This document shows positions 63,734-64,000 of a stretch of 64,000 nucleotides of DNA, in pieces. The DNA lies in contig JAFPUN010000021.1 of assembly GCA_017395365.1 (NCBI GenBank), forward strand, positions 124,001 through 188,000. The letters run 5' to 3'. Source of the stretch: Bacteroidales bacterium. Its GTDB lineage: Bacteria > Bacteroidota > Bacteroidia > Bacteroidales > F082. The position numbers and the translations under genes are program-made. Under the pieces are notes generated by a model. It was not told where the DNA came from and ran no database searches. It saw nothing but the letters and a program-made list of their open reading frames with translations. Each line of letters starts with the position of its first letter. Position 1 is the first letter of the stretch.

Positions 63734-64000
63734 ATGAAAAGAGTAGAAATCAAGCAAGCCTTGCAGATGCAAGCCTCTGACAATGAGATTACTGTTATGG
63801 GTTGGGTGCGCAACAAGCGCGGCAGCAAGAATGTGGCCTTCATCGCCCTTAACGATGGCTCGACCATCAACAACCTGCAATTGGTCATCGACCTGAACGT
63901 CATCCCCGAAGAAAAACTGGCATTAATGCACGCCGGTGCCTCGCTCTGGGCCAAGGGTGTCCTCGTCGCCTCGATGGGTAGTGGCCAGGCCGTGGAACTC
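63734..64000 (+). CDS. asnS: Asparaginyl-tRNA synthetase, N-terminal part (partial)
   Basis: The gene runs off the window after 89 residues. They form the OB-fold anticodon-binding domain: EITVMGWVRNKRGSKNVAFI and ALNDGSTINNLQLVID. The NV...F.ALNDGS pattern fits AsnS rather than AspS or LysS. A near-consensus -7 site (TTACTTTGC, about 63688) lies upstream. Confidence 0.9.
   Translation, partial: MKRVEIKQALQMQASDNEITVMGWVRNKRGSKNVAFIALNDGSTINNLQLVIDLNVIPEEKLALMHAGASLWAKGVLVASMGSGQAVEL

Overview
The window is a chromosomal segment of an uncultured Bacteroidales-type bacterium (phylum Bacteroidota). Evidence: many start sites are preceded by the Bacteroidota -7 promoter element TAnnTTTG; several proteins carry type IX secretion (T9SS) C-terminal sorting domains, and a PorV/PorQ-family barrel is present; there is a serine palmitoyltransferase gene, a DUF2764-containing V-type ATPase operon, the split atpDC...atpBEFHAG order typical of the phylum, and a DAHP synthase/chorismate mutase fusion. 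No phage, IS element, integron or CRISPR array was seen. Family or genus cannot be assigned from sequence reading alone.

Layout. 1-3.4 kb: end of era, der, an S4-domain RNA-binding protein and a PagL-like lipid A deacylase. 3.4-10.7 kb (minus): V-type ATPase operon E-DUF2764-A-B-D-I-K, whose K subunit keeps the residues that bind Na+ in Enterococcus NtpK. 10.8-13.9 kb (minus): GNAT-like protein, serine palmitoyltransferase and SDR reductase, probably a sphingolipid cassette. 14.1-21.6 kb (plus): complete F-type ATPase operon with a proton-type c subunit. 21.8-33.8 kb: housekeeping genes (uvrC, thiL, one CAT-anticodon tRNA, HAD phosphatase, dus, CPBP protease, DUF4837 lipoprotein, LysM lytic transglycosylase, AI-2E transporter, ybaK, GNAT) and a lipoprotein. 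33.8-37.5 kb: purL. 37.6-44.0 kb: two T9SS-exported thioredoxin-like proteins, divergent from an ECF sigma factor, a small membrane protein that may be its anti-sigma factor, a lipoprotein and a third T9SS cargo. 44.1-51.4 kb (minus): a TonB-type barrel, priA, DUF5103, HIT and greA. 51.5-61.0 kb (minus): a three-gene operon of TonB receptor, 1505-residue T9SS cargo and PorV-like barrel. 61.3-64.0 kb: two small lipoproteins, a candidate small RNA, DAHP synthase/chorismate mutase and the start of asnS.

The most interesting points are: (1) a possible small RNA near 62.27 kb whose 5' end is complementary to the leader of the TonB-T9SS-PorV operon; (2) that operon itself, with its own PorV-like partner and a cargo whose sorting domain has an extra tail; (3) paired ATPases of predicted different ion specificity; (4) a sphingolipid cassette with a candidate acyltransferase; (5) a terminator-like hairpin between the greA promoter and its start codon; (6) an ECF/anti-sigma-like pair next to secreted CxxC proteins; (7) many intergenic palindromic elements of several families, two of which fill the gaps between convergent genes exactly.
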